A stretch of 64,000 nucleotides of DNA, taken from positions 19,851,835 through 19,915,834 of the forward strand of contig CM042955.1 of the NCBI GenBank assembly GCA_023678885.1, given 5' to 3'. Below the pieces are notes generated by a model, which worked only from the letters and a program-made list of their open reading frames with translations, had not been told where the DNA came from and did not search any database. The translations under genes were made by a program, and so were the position numbers. Shown here in pieces: positions 33,276-43,734 of this stretch. Numbering within the stretch: the stretch's first letter is position 1; each line of letters opens with the position of its first letter. The DNA comes from Pogostemon cablin. Lineage: Eukaryota; Streptophyta; Magnoliopsida; Lamiales; Lamiaceae.

Positions 33276-33720
33276 TTCTTTTGTTTTATCTAAAGTTTAA
33301 AAACTTTTTAACTATACATATATATAAGACACAAATAATACAAAGTATAATGAAGACATTAAATAGTCATTACCACCAATAAATAACCAAATCATTAAAG
33401 ACAGTGGTTACAATGTGTGAGTTTCTTTCTCAAACATTAATATACAATAGTAAACATTAATTAAAATTTTGATGATTAACAATAATAACAATAATAATAA
33501 AAATAATAATAATAATGATAATTATAAATAAATTTTTAATAAACCAATAAATAAATACAAATCTATTGAGTAGGACGAGGACTTGGAGGATACAAATCTA
33601 TTGAGTAGGACGAGGACTTGGAGGACGAATAGTGACCATACTTGAATTAGGAAATTACGTTGCTAGACCAAAAACAACCTAGGCAATTAAGTGATCATAC
33701 CAAACAGAATGATTGTAGCA
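32800..33720 (+). repeat. AT-rich leader with (AAT)n microsatellite
   Basis: Between ORF0 and gag: TA-rich tracts (32930-32985), poly-A runs, about 29 AAT units (33189-33275), a second looser array (33480-33530), and a 33-bp direct repeat around 33556-33622 (GAGTAGGACGAGGACTTGGA). The open frame of asparagines here is only the microsatellite. Confidence 0.85.
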
Positions 33721-33754
33721 AATGCTAAAGGGAACATACGTACTTCTTAGAAAA

Positions 33755-36700
33755 ATGCCACCAAGAAGAGAGCCACGTGGAATCAACGTGAATGGACCGC
33801 AACAAGACGACAATGTTGATAATGCTGGAAATGGTGAGAATCCACAACAAGAGGTTGCACCGGAGAACAATCAATTCCAGATGTTTATGAATGCGTTCAT
33901 GGCTCAACAAGGAGGAAACAATCAAGCTAAGACTGTGGAGTTGTTCCATCGACATAGACCACCTACTTTTAATGGACGTCAAGGACCTGAGGCAGTTGAG
34001 GAATGGCTCGATACGTTAGAGCGGATTCTAAATCTAATGAAATGTACGGAGGTGCAACGGGTTACCTGCGCAGCTTTTCAGCTGAAAGAGGATGCGTACT
34101 ATTGGTGGGTCGGTTATTGGAGATCAAGAACCGAAGAGGAACGGAACAACTTGACATGGAATGGGTTCAAGAACATAGTGATGGAGAAGTACTATCCTAG
34201 CACTTATCGCACGCGTATGGAAACAGAATTTTTGAACCTGAAACAGGGTGAGATGTCAGTGACGGATTACGAAAGGAAGTTTAATCAGATGTGTCGCTTT
34301 GCCACGCATTTGGTTGACACTGATCTCAAGAAGGCTCAAAGGTTTAAGGGAGGATTGAGGGCTGAGATACGAACACCGCTCGCAGGACAAGGGGAATTGA
34401 CTTATGCAGAATCCCACCGTCGAGCGGAAGAGGTAGCTGCAAGCATTGAGATAGATCGGCCGAAGCAAAGGCCAATAGAGAATAGCACTGGGAAGAGAAA
34501 GTGGCAAGACCTCAACTCGTTTAAGGCGAGACCTCAAAATCAGGATCCTCACCCTAACAAACAAGGAAAAACTGGAGGAGTGGAGAACCCTATGTGCACC
34601 ACTTGTGGTAAGAATCATCGTGGAGAGTGCTTGATAGGACAAAATAAGTGCTATCGATGCAAGCAACCTGGACACACAGTTTGGAATTGTCCAGGAAATG
34701 GAGTAACTCCAGAGGTGAAGGGCCGAACTTCCGGATCAGGTGGACCTGCTCGAATGTATGCTTTAACTCAGGAGGAGGCTGAAAACGAGCCCAACACCAT
34801 GTCAGGTATGCTGTCAGTACAAGGTATTCCTGCGTTAGTGCTATTTGACACGGGTGCCACGCACTCATTTATCTCTGCCAAATTTCACTCTCTAATTGGA
34901 AGTAAGAGTGTTGGAATACAAGAAGGGTTAGAAATTAGCATACCATCTGGAAGGACAATACTTGCAAACTCTGTAGCTAAGAATATACAAGTAAAGGTGG
35001 ACGAAAATAGCTTAAATGCTGACTTGTACATATTGGCCATGAAAGATTTCGATGTGATTCTTGGGATGGATTGGCTTAGTAAGTATCATGCGGACATTAA
35101 GTGTCATGAGAAGGAAATCACCCTACGTTTACCTACTGAGGGACACATAAAATTTTGTGGAGAAAAGACTAGAGCAATGCCAAGGGTGGTGACGGCTATG
35201 AAAGCTGTAAAGATGTTAACAAAAAGACACAATCAAGGTTATTTGGTCAAGATGGTTGGATTGCCAGAAACTGGAACAAGCATAGACAATGTCCCAGTGG
35301 TGCGAGAATTTTTGGATGTTTTTCCGGATGACTTGCCGGGAATTGCTCCTGAACGCCAAGTGGAGTTCACTATTGATCTAATGCCAGGAGCTGCACCAAT
35401 CTCTAAAGCTCCTTACCGAATGGCACCAAAAGAGTTGGAAGAGTTGAAGACCCAAATACAAGAATTACTAAATATGGGTTTTATCCGACCTAGTGTTTCA
35501 CCTTGGGGTGCGCCGGTGCTATTTGTAAAGAAAAAGGATGGGACGATGAGAATGTGTATCGATTATAGAGAGATAAATCGAATCACAATCAAAAATAAAT
35601 ATCCACTACCAAGGATAGAGGACCTATTCGATCAATTGAAAGGAGCTGGAACATTTTCCAAGATTGATTTAAGGTCAGGATATCACCAGTTGAGGGTGAA
35701 ACCAACTGACATACCAAAGACAGCATTTCGAACCAGATATGGACATTTTGAATTTGTAGTTATGCCATTTGGGCTAACCAATGCACCTGCTGTATTCATG
35801 GACTTGATGAATCGTGTGTTTCATCCTTATTTGGATCGATTCGTAATCGTGTTTATAGACGATATTTTGATATATTCAAAGGATGAGAAACAACATGAGG
35901 AACACCTCAGAGAAGTGTTGGAGACACTGCGAAGAGAGAAATTATATGCAAAGTTTAAAAAATGCGAGTTTTGGATAAACCAAGTCGTATTCCTTGGACA
36001 TGTGATAACAGCCCAGGGAATCGAGATAGATCCAGCAAAGGTGGAAGCTGTGAACCAATGGAGTGTTCCCACCAATGCCCACGAAGTGCGTAGTTTCTTG
36101 GGATTAGCTGGTTATTACCGACGGTTTATAGAAGGATTTTCGAAGCTCGCAGCACCGATGACAGGGTTAACAAAGAAAGGAATAAAATTCCTGTGGGATG
36201 AGAAGTGCGAGAAGAGTTTTCGAGAACTTAAGAAAAGGCTTACGTCAGCGCCTGTATTAACAATTCCAGATCCAACCAAGGAATTTGTAATATACAGTGA
36301 TGCTTCAAAACAAGGAATCAGATGTGTTTTGATGCAAGAAGGGAAGGTAATTGCTTATGCTTCAAGGCAATTGAGGACTCACGAGGTGAATTACCCAACA
36401 TATGATTTGGAGTTGGCTGCGGTAGTCCATGCCTTAAAGATTTGGCGTCACTACTTGTATGGGGGAAAGTGTGAAATTTACTCCGATCATAAGAGTCTAA
36501 AGTATTTGTTCACACAGAAAGAATTAAACATGAGGCAAAGGCGATGGCTAGAATTGGTGAAGGACTATGATTGTACCATACACTATCATCCAGGAAAGGC
36601 CAATGTTGTCGCAGACGCCTTAAGTCGGAAAACAAATAAGCAATTGGCATGTCTATACACTGAACAACAACGGTTGGTGGAAGAATTTGAGAAAATGAAG

Positions 36701-36919
36701 ATTGAGGTAATAGTTCCGCCAAAAGACACAAAATCAGTGTTAGCAGCATTGGTTGTACAACCCACTTTAAGAGAAAGGATCATATTGGCGCAAGCTGAAG
36801 ATTTCCTTTTGAGAAATATGAGGCAGAAAGCAGGGTCGGGGACATACCAAGGATTTAATGTAAAGGATGATAACGCCGTGTACTACGAAAACAGAATTTG
36901 TGTTCCTTATAATGAATAA
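33755..36919 (+). CDS. gag-pol: Gag-Pol N-terminal part: Gag, protease, RT, RNase H
   Basis: I take the ATG at 33755 (MPPRREPRG), typical of Tekay gag; the frame is open from 33722. Numbering from 33722, Gag core is about 90-240 (EEWLDTLERIL, YYWWVGYW). Two Cys motifs follow (CTTCGKNHRGEC, then the CCHC knuckle CYRCKQPGHTVWNC at 310-323). The protease active site LFDTGATHSF is at about 376, RT runs about 560-740 with FIDDILIYS (catalytic aspartates near 713), and RNase H starts at IYSDAS (near 860). The frame ends at TAA 36917-36919 and continues in the same phase immediately after. Its neighbours in related elements are Glu or Leu codons, so this is a recent nonsense mutation. The product packages and reverse-transcribes element RNA. 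Confidence 0.93.
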   Translation: MPPRREPRGINVNGPQQDDNVDNAGNGENPQQEVAPENNQFQMFMNAFMAQQGGNNQAKTVELFHRHRPPTFNGRQGPEAVEEWLDTLERILNLMKCTEVQRVTCAAFQLKEDAYYWWVGYWRSRTEEERNNLTWNGFKNIVMEKYYPSTYRTRMETEFLNLKQGEMSVTDYERKFNQMCRFATHLVDTDLKKAQRFKGGLRAEIRTPLAGQGELTYAESHRRAEEVAASIEIDRPKQRPIENSTGKRKWQDLNSFKARPQNQDPHPNKQGKTGGVENPMCTTCGKNHRGECLIGQNKCYRCKQPGHTVWNCPGNGVTPEVKGRTSGSGGPARMYALTQEEAENEPNTMSGMLSVQGIPALVLFDTGATHSFISAKFHSLIGSKSVGIQEGLEISIPSGRTILANSVAKNIQVKVDENSLNADLYILAMKDFDVILGMDWLSKYHADIKCHEKEITLRLPTEGHIKFCGEKTRAMPRVVTAMKAVKMLTKRHNQGYLVKMVGLPETGTSIDNVPVVREFLDVFPDDLPGIAPERQVEFTIDLMPGAAPISKAPYRMAPKELEELKTQIQELLNMGFIRPSVSPWGAPVLFVKKKDGTMRMCIDYREINRITIKNKYPLPRIEDLFDQLKGAGTFSKIDLRSGYHQLRVKPTDIPKTAFRTRYGHFEFVVMPFGLTNAPAVFMDLMNRVFHPYLDRFVIVFIDDILIYSKDEKQHEEHLREVLETLRREKLYAKFKKCEFWINQVVFLGHVITAQGIEIDPAKVEAVNQWSVPTNAHEVRSFLGLAGYYRRFIEGFSKLAAPMTGLTKKGIKFLWDEKCEKSFRELKKRLTSAPVLTIPDPTKEFVIYSDASKQGIRCVLMQEGKVIAYASRQLRTHEVNYPTYDLELAAVVHALKIWRHYLYGGKCEIYSDHKSLKYLFTQKELNMRQRRWLELVKDYDCTIHYHPGKANVVADALSRKTNKQLACLYTEQQRLVEEFEKMKIEVIVPPKDTKSVLAALVVQPTLRERIILAQAEDFLLRNMRQKAGSGTYQGFNVKDDNAVYYENRICVPYNE

Positions 36920-38233
36920 ATGAGAAGAGAGATATTGGAAGAAGCACATAATACACCGTACACCGCGCATCCGGGGGGTACCAAAATGTACCACGACTTG
37001 AAAGAAGTATTTTGGTGGAGAAGTATGAAACGGAATATTAGAAAATTTGTGGAAAGATGCTTGACTTGCCAACAAGTCAAAGCAGAGCACCAAAGGCCAG
37101 CTGGGAAATTGAAACCACTGGAAATTCCTGAATGGAAGTGGGAACAAATATCGATGGATTTTGTGGTAGGGTTTCCGAAAACGGTGAAGGGAAATCACGC
37201 TGTATGGGTTATAATAGATCGATTGACAAAGTCTGCTCACTTTCTACCAGTGAAGATGAACCTCAAAATGGAACAGTACGCACAATTGTACATCAAGGAA
37301 ATTGTGAGGTTGCATGGCGTTCCGAACTCAATAGTGTCTGATAGGGATACACGATTTACCTCAAGATTTTGGGAGAGTTTACATAGAGCAATGGGAACGA
37401 AGTTGACATTTAGTACTGCTTATCACCCTCAGACGGACGGGCAGTCTGAGAGGACGATTCAGGTATTGGAAGACATGCTACGGGCATGTGCACTCGATTT
37501 AAGTGGAGATTGGGAGGAACATCTTCCGTTGGTAGAATTCGCATATAACAACAGTTATCAATCCACTATCAAGATGGCACCGTATGAGGCCTTGTATGGA
37601 AGAAAATGTCGTTCGCCCTTATATTGGGATGAGGTAGGAGAGCGAGAGGTATTAGGCCCAGATGTCATAGAAAGGACCGAGAGTAAAGTGGAGAAAATTA
37701 AGGAAAGTATTAAGGCAGCCCAAGATAGACAGAAATCTTATGCGGATAATCGAAGGAGAGAACTAGAATTCGTTGTGGGAGACAAGGTTTTCTTGAAGGT
37801 ATCACCAACCAGAGGAGTGGCTCGTTTTGGGAAGAAAGGGAAGTTAAAACCAAGATTTATTGGTCCTTTTGAAATTTTGGAAAGAGTAGGCGAGTTAGCT
37901 TACAGATTAGCATTGCCTCCAAAGTTTTCATCGATACATAACGTTTTCCATGTATCGATGCTTAGGAAATATGTCCATGACCCTAGCCACGTTATAAGTT
38001 ATGCAAACTTGGAAGTTAACCGCGACTTAACCTATGAGGAAGAACCAGAAGCTATACTAGATCGAGAAATCCGGAAGTTGAAGAAACGACATGTGTTATA
38101 CGTTAAGGTTTTATGGAAAGGTCATGGTGAGGACGCGGCTACGTGGGAACGAGAGGAAGAAATTCGCGCTAATTTTCCTAAGTTTCCTGAAGTGGGTATG
38201 TCACTGTATTTCGAGGACGAAATAAAAATTTAG
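36920..38233 (+). pseudogene. Integrase and chromodomain, separated from Pol by one stop
   Basis: Continues the pol frame directly after TAA 36917. The HHCC zinc-binding region (H...H, then CLTCQQVK) is followed by the DDE core: MDFVVGFP, SDRDTRFTSRFW and TDGQSERTIQVLEDM. A GPF/Y-type module (RFIGPFEILE) comes next. The C-terminal chromodomain (ILDREIRKL, VKVLWKGH, ATWEREEEIR) guides chromovirus insertion toward particular chromatin. The last codons (YFEDEI) contain the hairpin at 38208. An ATG directly follows the stop, but integrase is normally cut from the Pol polyprotein, so independent translation is doubtful. Everything else looks intact. Confidence 0.85.
38208..38223 (+). other. Perfect hairpin ATTTCG-AGGA-CGAAAT before the PPT
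   Basis: Palindromic 16-mer in the last codons of integrase/chromodomain. Its core TTCGAGGACGAA equals that of the non-coding hairpin at 17178-17197. Confidence 0.8.
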
Positions 38234-38243
38234 GAGGGTAGAA
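38230..38243 (+). promoter_or_regulatory. Polypurine tract of chromovirus
   Basis: TTTAGGAGGGTAGAA abuts the 3' LTR and overlaps the stop codon of the integrase frame. Confidence 0.8.
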
Positions 38244-39255
38244 TGTAACACCCCACTAATTTTAACTAATTAATTAAATTAAATTAAATAAAAGAAAAGG
38301 CTTTACTATATAGAATAATGTAGAAACACTAGTAACCCTTCAAATTCCTACTAAAATGTGCACAAGTTAAGAGCTTATGTGACCATTCAAATTTCTCACA
38401 TGTGAGCTTAACTCACAAGTTTCCACTACCCATGATCTACAATTAAATAGGGTAATTATTAGGATAGCATTTATGTTTATTTAGTGCTTAAACTTTTCAC
38501 TAGCTCACAAACCCCTATATAAACCCCAAGCCCCAAGCTCACTACACACACCACAACATTTCACTCTAAAGCAAGTTCTCAAGAGTTTCAAGTATCAAAC
38601 AAGTTAAGTTCAAGAGTCCAAGACTAAGGTGTGGGAATTTTTATGTGTTTTCCTATATGAATATGCATGTTTCTAAATGTTCATGACATGAATCTATGAA
38701 TGCATACATGATATATGAAAGCAAATTTTGTACTTAATTGTACCATGAAAGTTAGCCAGGGTCCCTTAGGGGCCGGGATTGTATAAAGATCCCCGAGGTA
38801 TACTCGCCGTGCTCATGATATTATCGATCGATCAAGCAACTTAAAACTATTTTATGCTAAGTTGATGAATACATGATGTTGAAGCATATCATTATTTATA
38901 TTTGAATATGCATATGGTTCCCCACTGAGCAAGTTGGAATGCTCACCCCAAACACTGAATATTTTCAGATTATGAAGGTTGATGCAAGGCTTGGTGGGAG
39001 GTGTAATTGGCTTGGACAACCATATCTCAATTGCTATGGACTCTATTTTTTTAAGTTTTTTGCGTTATGAACTTATATTCCTCTATTTAACTAGAGACAA
39101 AACACTATGTATTTTCATCATGAACTACTTTTTAATAACTCTTTTATCAATTATGAAATGTGACTTATTTGTTTGTGTGCCCTAATTTCCCTATTTTTAA
39201 ATTAATTAACATCCTATTTTTATAAAAATATTTTATAAAAACCTGGGATGTTACA
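38244..39255 (+). repeat. 3' LTR of chromovirus (1012 bp)
   Basis: Nearly identical to the 5' LTR. The one indel is a 4-bp loss near 39162. Confidence 0.95.
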
Positions 39256-39281
39256 CCAATAATCACTTCTTTTTAATTCGA

Positions 39282-39545
39282 ATGATGATGAGTGCCTCAA
39301 ATCCTCTAACCCATGCAGCTCTGCTTTCCCTCCTTATTCTGTTGATCATTTCTTTTTTCAAATTAAGCTTTTCTATTGGAAATACTCCCCTTTTTTACCC
39401 AGAAATAGGGAAAAAGTCCCTCTTTAGGCTTCAAGAAATTTTTGTACGATCCAAGCGGTTTTCTGTCTTCATGGGATGGTGAGGTGAATTGTTGCAAGTG
39501 GAAAGGTGTGATTTGCAACAATTTGACGGGCCACTGTCTACTACG
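39282..39545 (+). pseudogene. Receptor-like protein (LRR-RLP) N-terminal fragment
   Basis: An ATG at 39282 opens a signal-peptide-like segment (hydrophobic LLSLLILLIISFF). The following DNA, read across frames, gives GFKKFLYDPS and then SWDGEVNCCKWKGVICNNL. That is the cysteine-capped LRR N-terminal domain of plant RLP/RLK extracellular regions. At least two frameshifts separate these blocks, an in-frame TAG precedes the second block, and no LRRs follow. In plants such proteins are cell-surface immune or developmental receptors. The chromovirus target-site copy ends 21 bp upstream of the ATG, so it landed in the former 5' leader. Confidence 0.75.
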
Positions 39546-39805
39546 GGGGTAGGTAGGTTATACCTTATACCTTTTCATCACTCTGTAGTGTTTAGTTTCC
39601 AAAAATCTCAAGTCTTTAATACTGTCTTTTCAGCTGGTTACACACAACTCCCAGATGTGTTCAACTATGGATTCATCGTGGGGACATTCTGATGAAACTC
39701 TACTAACTTGGCAAGTTTGTAAAACTAAAACTAACATCCATGCTTTCAATAGAGAGAGAGATAAAAGCCAGTTGGAACTAGGAAGGTGTTGCATGGAATA
39801 TACCC

Positions 39806-40010
39806 TTTGATTAGTTTGATGGAGCTCCACCAATTGTATGGATTCTTGAAGCTTGTTTGTGTGAATGAAAGTGGTGATTGATGGGAAATTGATTGGTGTT
39901 GTGCAGAGGTGTATGTGGAATTTGTTGTTGTGGATGACGAGTCCTTTGGCTAATTCAAGAAAGGGAAAGATATGGCCATGAGCTATAGCCATGGAAACAT
40001 TAAAATTGTG
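39806..40010 (-). pseudogene. UDP-glycosyltransferase N-terminal fragment
   Basis: On the minus strand the frame containing MAIAHGHIFPFLELAK (start 39992), then FHIHLCTTPINFPS and ESIQLVELH, matches the start of plant family-1 UDP-sugar glycosyltransferases. The catalytic-base histidine region is AHGH. Similarity fades after about 65 residues, with frameshifts, and the PSPG UDP-binding box is absent. It is opposite in strand to the RLP and CK1 fragments beside it. Confidence 0.7.
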
Positions 40011-40155
40011 AAGGAAGTGCTCCTTTCTGGTTCAATTAGCAGAGCTTAAGGTTGCAAGAACGTATGTATGATTATTGGTGGCGGTGTCAAATTCACATAG
40101 AGAGAGAGAGATGATGATGTGAGCTAGATGTATTTCTATGGTTTTCTTGTCTCAG

Positions 40156-40475
40156 TTGATTTCATGTTTTAATTGCCGTGGGTATCCAACTGAATTTGCT
40201 TCTTACTTCCATTACTGTCGTTCACTTAGATTTGAAGACAAACCAGATTATGCTTATCTGGAAAGAATGTTTCGTGACATTTTTATTCGTGAAGGTATTA
40301 ATATATTCCTTGGTTTTGAACACATTCTTCTTTATATAACTAATTCACTTCCTACCGCCCCCATTTCCGGTTTGCATAAGTCCATTTTCTTTGTCCTGGC
40401 AGGTTTTCAATTTGACTATGTATTCTATTGGACCATTTTGAAATATTAGCAGGCACAGCTTGCTAATCCTCCGTC
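40156..40475 (+). pseudogene. Casein kinase 1-like gene fragment (two exons)
   Basis: Exon 1 (40156-40294) encodes RGYPTEFASYFHYCRSL, then KPDYAYL and MFRDIFIREG. A GT...AG intron (40295-40402) is kept. Exon 2 (40403 on) encodes FQFDYVFYWTILKY, then TAG where CK1 has Gln, with QAQLANPPS still readable to about 40475. This is the end of the kinase domain of plant CK1/CKL Ser/Thr kinases. Catalytic residues lie outside the fragment. Retained intron means DNA-level copying. Confidence 0.85.
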
Positions 40476-40919
40476 TCATGCCTTATTAAGCAACTTCAAT
40501 TTTCCCTTTACCTGTGCTAGCCCTGAGCTGCAGCCTAATGAATCTTGGGACAGGGTGTCAAGGATACAACATCAAGCATCAAGAACTTGAACAAGCTGAG
40601 TGAACTGGTGTATAGAAATACAAAGTTGAGTAATTTACTTGACAATGGCCCAAGTTATTTAATGTGACAAAGAAATGTTAGGTTTTGTGGTTTGATTCTG
40701 AAACTGTGTCCATGTCCATCTCACAATTTTTCCAGGTACTACTTTGTCAGAGTCAAGAATTTCATTTCTGTTGAAATCATATTTTTGTTCCAAATTAGTA
40801 AATTTCTGCTCTGAGTTTGACAAGTTGCCTTGTGGCTGTAATTTATATCTCTTCGTTTCTTGTTTAAAACAAGTAATCTTCCACCTAAGGAAATTATTTG
40901 TTCTGTATAATGATTATCA

Positions 40920-41215
40920 TAGTAGTGAGAAATTCAATGTTAATGAAGACCTGGTCAGCCACTTGCTGCCCACATCTTTCCAAGACATGATTGTCAGAGT
41001 TTACTCCAAGAAACCACACCTGGTAAGAAAATAAACAAATTTTCTTATCCAAGATACTTCAATTTATTCCTTTGATTTTATTTTTCTCCTTAAATAACGA
41101 ACAGGTGGAAGCTGCATCGAAGGCCTTTGAAAATTTCCAGCTGAAGACGTGGAAGAAAACGCAAGTCAATGAAACTCCTGACAAGAAAAAAAGAAAGCAA
41201 TTGAAGTACGACTTT
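40920..41215 (+). pseudogene. Two exon-like fragments of an unidentified gene
   Basis: Block 1 ends at 41022 before a GTAAGA donor and encodes EDLVSHLLPTSFQDMIVRVY, then SKKPHL. Block 2 starts at 41105 after ACAG and encodes VEAASKAFENFQLKTWKKTQ, then VNETPDKKKRKQLK. The frames join naturally across the intron. I do not recognise the family. A partial copy of block 2 follows at 41599-41700. Confidence 0.5.
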
Positions 41216-41598
41216 TTTTTTAATATTACATAATTAATACTCTCCCCCTCCCAAATTTAAGTTTACTGTAGGTATAGAATTTAAGAAAAATAATTTTTTG
41301 ATTTACTTTGGGAAATATGATATTTTTGGGTAATAAATAAATGATAAAGTATGTTATGTGTGTTAAAAAAGTAGTGACAAATTTGAAATTAAAGTAGGTT
41401 ACAAGGATATTAGTTGGGTTAGAAGCTAATGCCGTGAGTGGCAAAACAAGGAGAGCACGATCGCAGCGTTTTAGTACTTAGTCCATGGACGTAGGGAAAA
41501 TCGAGCTTCTGTTCAATACTAACTGTAGGGAATGAAGATCTCTTGAATTGGTTGATCCAATGAGTTCGGTCGGCCAGGAGTTGTGTTTTTCATTTTAT

Positions 41599-41705
41599 AA
41601 GGCCTTTGAAAATTTCCAGCTGAAGACGTGGAAGAAAACGCAAGTCCATGAAACTCCTGACAAGAAAAAAAGAAAGCAATTGAAGTACGACTTTTTTTTA
41701 ATATT
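41599..41705 (+). repeat. Partial duplicate of exon block 41120-41226
   Basis: Differs from 41120-41226 by one substitution (AATGAA to CATGAA in ETP context) and a T-run length change, so it is a recent duplication with a 479-bp offset. The intervening 41226-41598 is AT-rich. Its start resembles a degraded CTCCC-type MITE end. Confidence 0.75.
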
Positions 41706-42580
41706 ACATTTACATAATTAATATATGATGCTTTTTTAACCATTATTATTCACTTTTTTTTTTATTAATATATAATGCTTTAATGTTTATGTTGGAGATT
41801 ATTTGGATATTCATTTATTTTGTATTAGACTATAAATTAGGTTTATACTTATAATGATATTTTGATATTTATGTTAAAAATATTTAGGTAAATTAAGTTT
41901 TAAGTACATGTTATATTTTTAGAAAAAAGAAAAAAAAATATTATTTACCCAATGAGCTTTTCAAATTGATTTAAAATAAAAATTATTATTTTTAAATTTA
42001 ACAATATAATAAATTTACCAACGGGGAATTATTATGAATGAATTAACAAAAAAAAATAAATTTATCAACAGATTACCAAAGAAATTATTACCAACGCATT
42101 AGCAATTACCAACGGAATTTAATTTTGGTTGCTAATCCATTAATAACACTATTTAGCAACAGAATTAGCGCATTTACCAACGGAATATTCAGTTGATAAA
42201 AAATTATTTTTTTATTGTTTCATGGCCGACGAGGATGAACCCTCTCCTAAATTCGTGAAGGATTTGGATTTTCCTTTGTAAAATCTTGATATACCCCTCA
42301 TGTTTAATTTGAGAGAATGATCGATGATGCACATGCTTAAAATATTAATTCTCACATAATAAGCTTTTGAGTTAAGATATTATCCTAGTTTTAAGTATAG
42401 TGGGAAAAAGGAAATTTCATTTATTTGGGTATGAGATTTACTTCAAAGTTTACAAAAATAAATTCATCAAATAAAGTGATCCAAAACTCACAAAATATGC
42501 TACATAAAACTTATGCTAAATAATCTATAGAATTTTCACTCCACAAATAGAAATTAGCATAATTTTTCAACCCTCCCTTT
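41706..42580. repeat. AT-rich region with ACCAACGGAAT subterminal-type repeats
   Basis: Between about 42015 and 42200 the motif ACCAACGG(G/A)AT and variants (TTTAGCAACAG, GGTTGCTAAT) recur in both orientations, the pattern of subterminal repeats of plant CACTA/Mutator-like elements. No terminal CACTA motif was found. 42200-42580 holds nothing recognisable. Confidence 0.4.
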
Positions 42581-42584
42581 TTCA

Positions 42585-42840
42585 ACTTCCACCAACACAC
42601 CATGTATGTGCTTTTATTTCCTTTAAAGCTTTCTGTTGATTCCAACTACCCGAATTAAAAACAATATGATTTCTAGCTTTTCATACTATCAAAATAGAAC
42701 AAAGCAATACATCTAAAACAAGCTTATTTTTGTTCCTATGACCAAGTGAATTTCCAAATTGAGTAAGACTTACTTTTAGATTTTCGGCACCTGAATTCTT
42801 AACCATCCATTGCATTTTCCTAGTTTTAAGTATTATGGCA
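42585..42840 (-). mobile_element. LINE remnant (C-terminal region of reverse-transcriptase protein)
   Basis: Minus strand reads VSLTQFGNSLGHRNKNKLVL, then a hydrophobic stretch, KARNHIVFNSGSWN and ALKEIKAHTW. This is the layout of the zf-RVT/WKxRN region near the end of plant LINE ORF2-type proteins. The Trp before KARN is now TGA. The rest of the LINE is missing. Confidence 0.5.
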
Positions 42841-43206
42841 AGATAATTTGAAGAAAATACTAATGGATGTATGTACAGTCTATTTATTAGTTTGTTATTA
42901 GAAAAGTAATGTTTATTGTTTAAAAGGGTCTAGTTTTTTAAATAAGGATGTAATAACTTATTTTGCTCCGATATATTATATACATAAATATTAAAATATG
43001 TCTTTAAGAAAATTGGTTTACTTATTTCATGACATTTATTTGAAAAATATTATAAACCAAAATACATGTTTGTTATTTCTACTTAAGTAAAATTGCAAAC
43101 GATTTTTTTTCAATATCTCTAATATACTAGAAATGGCATGTCTTTAAGTATAGAAAACAATAAGCAATTAAGCATTTCCTATTTTATATTAGTGATATTT
43201 CATCAT

Positions 43207-43395
43207 GGCAAAAACTCCTGTGCGCCCGTGGACACGGAAAGATGCTCCGTGTCCCCATGTGAACACAACTCTTCCCTCCAATCCTATTTAAACCTATGTA
43301 TTGCTAGGGGTTTAAATTGTAAAAGGGCATGAAAATTGTAAAGGCGCACGGAATGGAATGTATTCCGTGCACCCGGGTGCACAAGAGCCTCAATC
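43207..43395. mobile_element. Mutator-like MITE, copy 1 of 3
   Basis: 189 bp from GGCAAAAACTCCTGTGCGCC to GGGTGCACAAGAGCCTCAATC, flanked by the perfect 9-bp duplication TTTCATCAT (43198-43206 and 43396-43404). Ends are imperfect inverted repeats around CTCCTGTGC/GCACAAGAG. Each end carries its own hairpin: GACACGG...CCGTGTC and GCACGGAAT...ATTCCGTGC. Confidence 0.88.
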
Positions 43396-43734
43396 TTTCA
43401 TCATATCTATTTGGCTTTATGAATTTCTCCCATGCACAGGATCACTTATTTTCATAGAATTCTCTGAAAGATCACTGTTCTTACTAGTGGAGGATGTTAA
43501 AACATAAAAATAAATGATCCTCAAAATCACTTATTTTCTTCTAAAATCATGCACAAATCATGTCAGTTATGTTACACACACATTTAGAGAATTGAATAGT
43601 AGATAAAAAAATTATGGTTAACAAATTCCTTTGTGAACAAATACAAGCGATTGACAACGAGGATGAAAAGAAACAAGAAGCAAAATAATTTAAGAAAATG
43701 TAAAATTTAGATAAAATAGAGAAGGTAAGAAAAC

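Larger units (their letters stand above)
30906..39255 (+). mobile_element. Full-length young Tekay/Del-type chromovirus
   Basis: Ty3/gypsy element of 8350 bp with LTRs 30906-31921 and 38244-39255, flanked by the perfect target duplication CCAAT (30901-30905, 39256-39260). The PBS matches initiator tRNA-Met. A gag-pol frame is followed by integrase with a C-terminal chromodomain, then the PPT and 3' LTR. By my count the LTRs differ by 8 substitutions and one 4-bp indel over about 1012 bp (0.8%). With a commonly assumed 1.3e-8 substitutions per site per year this is about 0.3 million years. One TAA interrupts pol. An extra ORF precedes gag. Confidence 0.95.

Noticed and set aside
33078..33293. 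Frame with a run of asparagines
   Set aside because: Translation of an (AAT)n microsatellite.
38979..39185. 68-codon frame in the 3' LTR (62-codon version in the 5' LTR)
   Set aside because: Short, differs in length between the two LTRs because of the 4-bp indel, and has no domain.
30906..39255. Endogenous pararetrovirus
   Set aside because: LTRs, integrase with chromodomain and a tRNA-Met PBS define a Ty3/gypsy chromovirus; no movement protein or coat-type regions are present.
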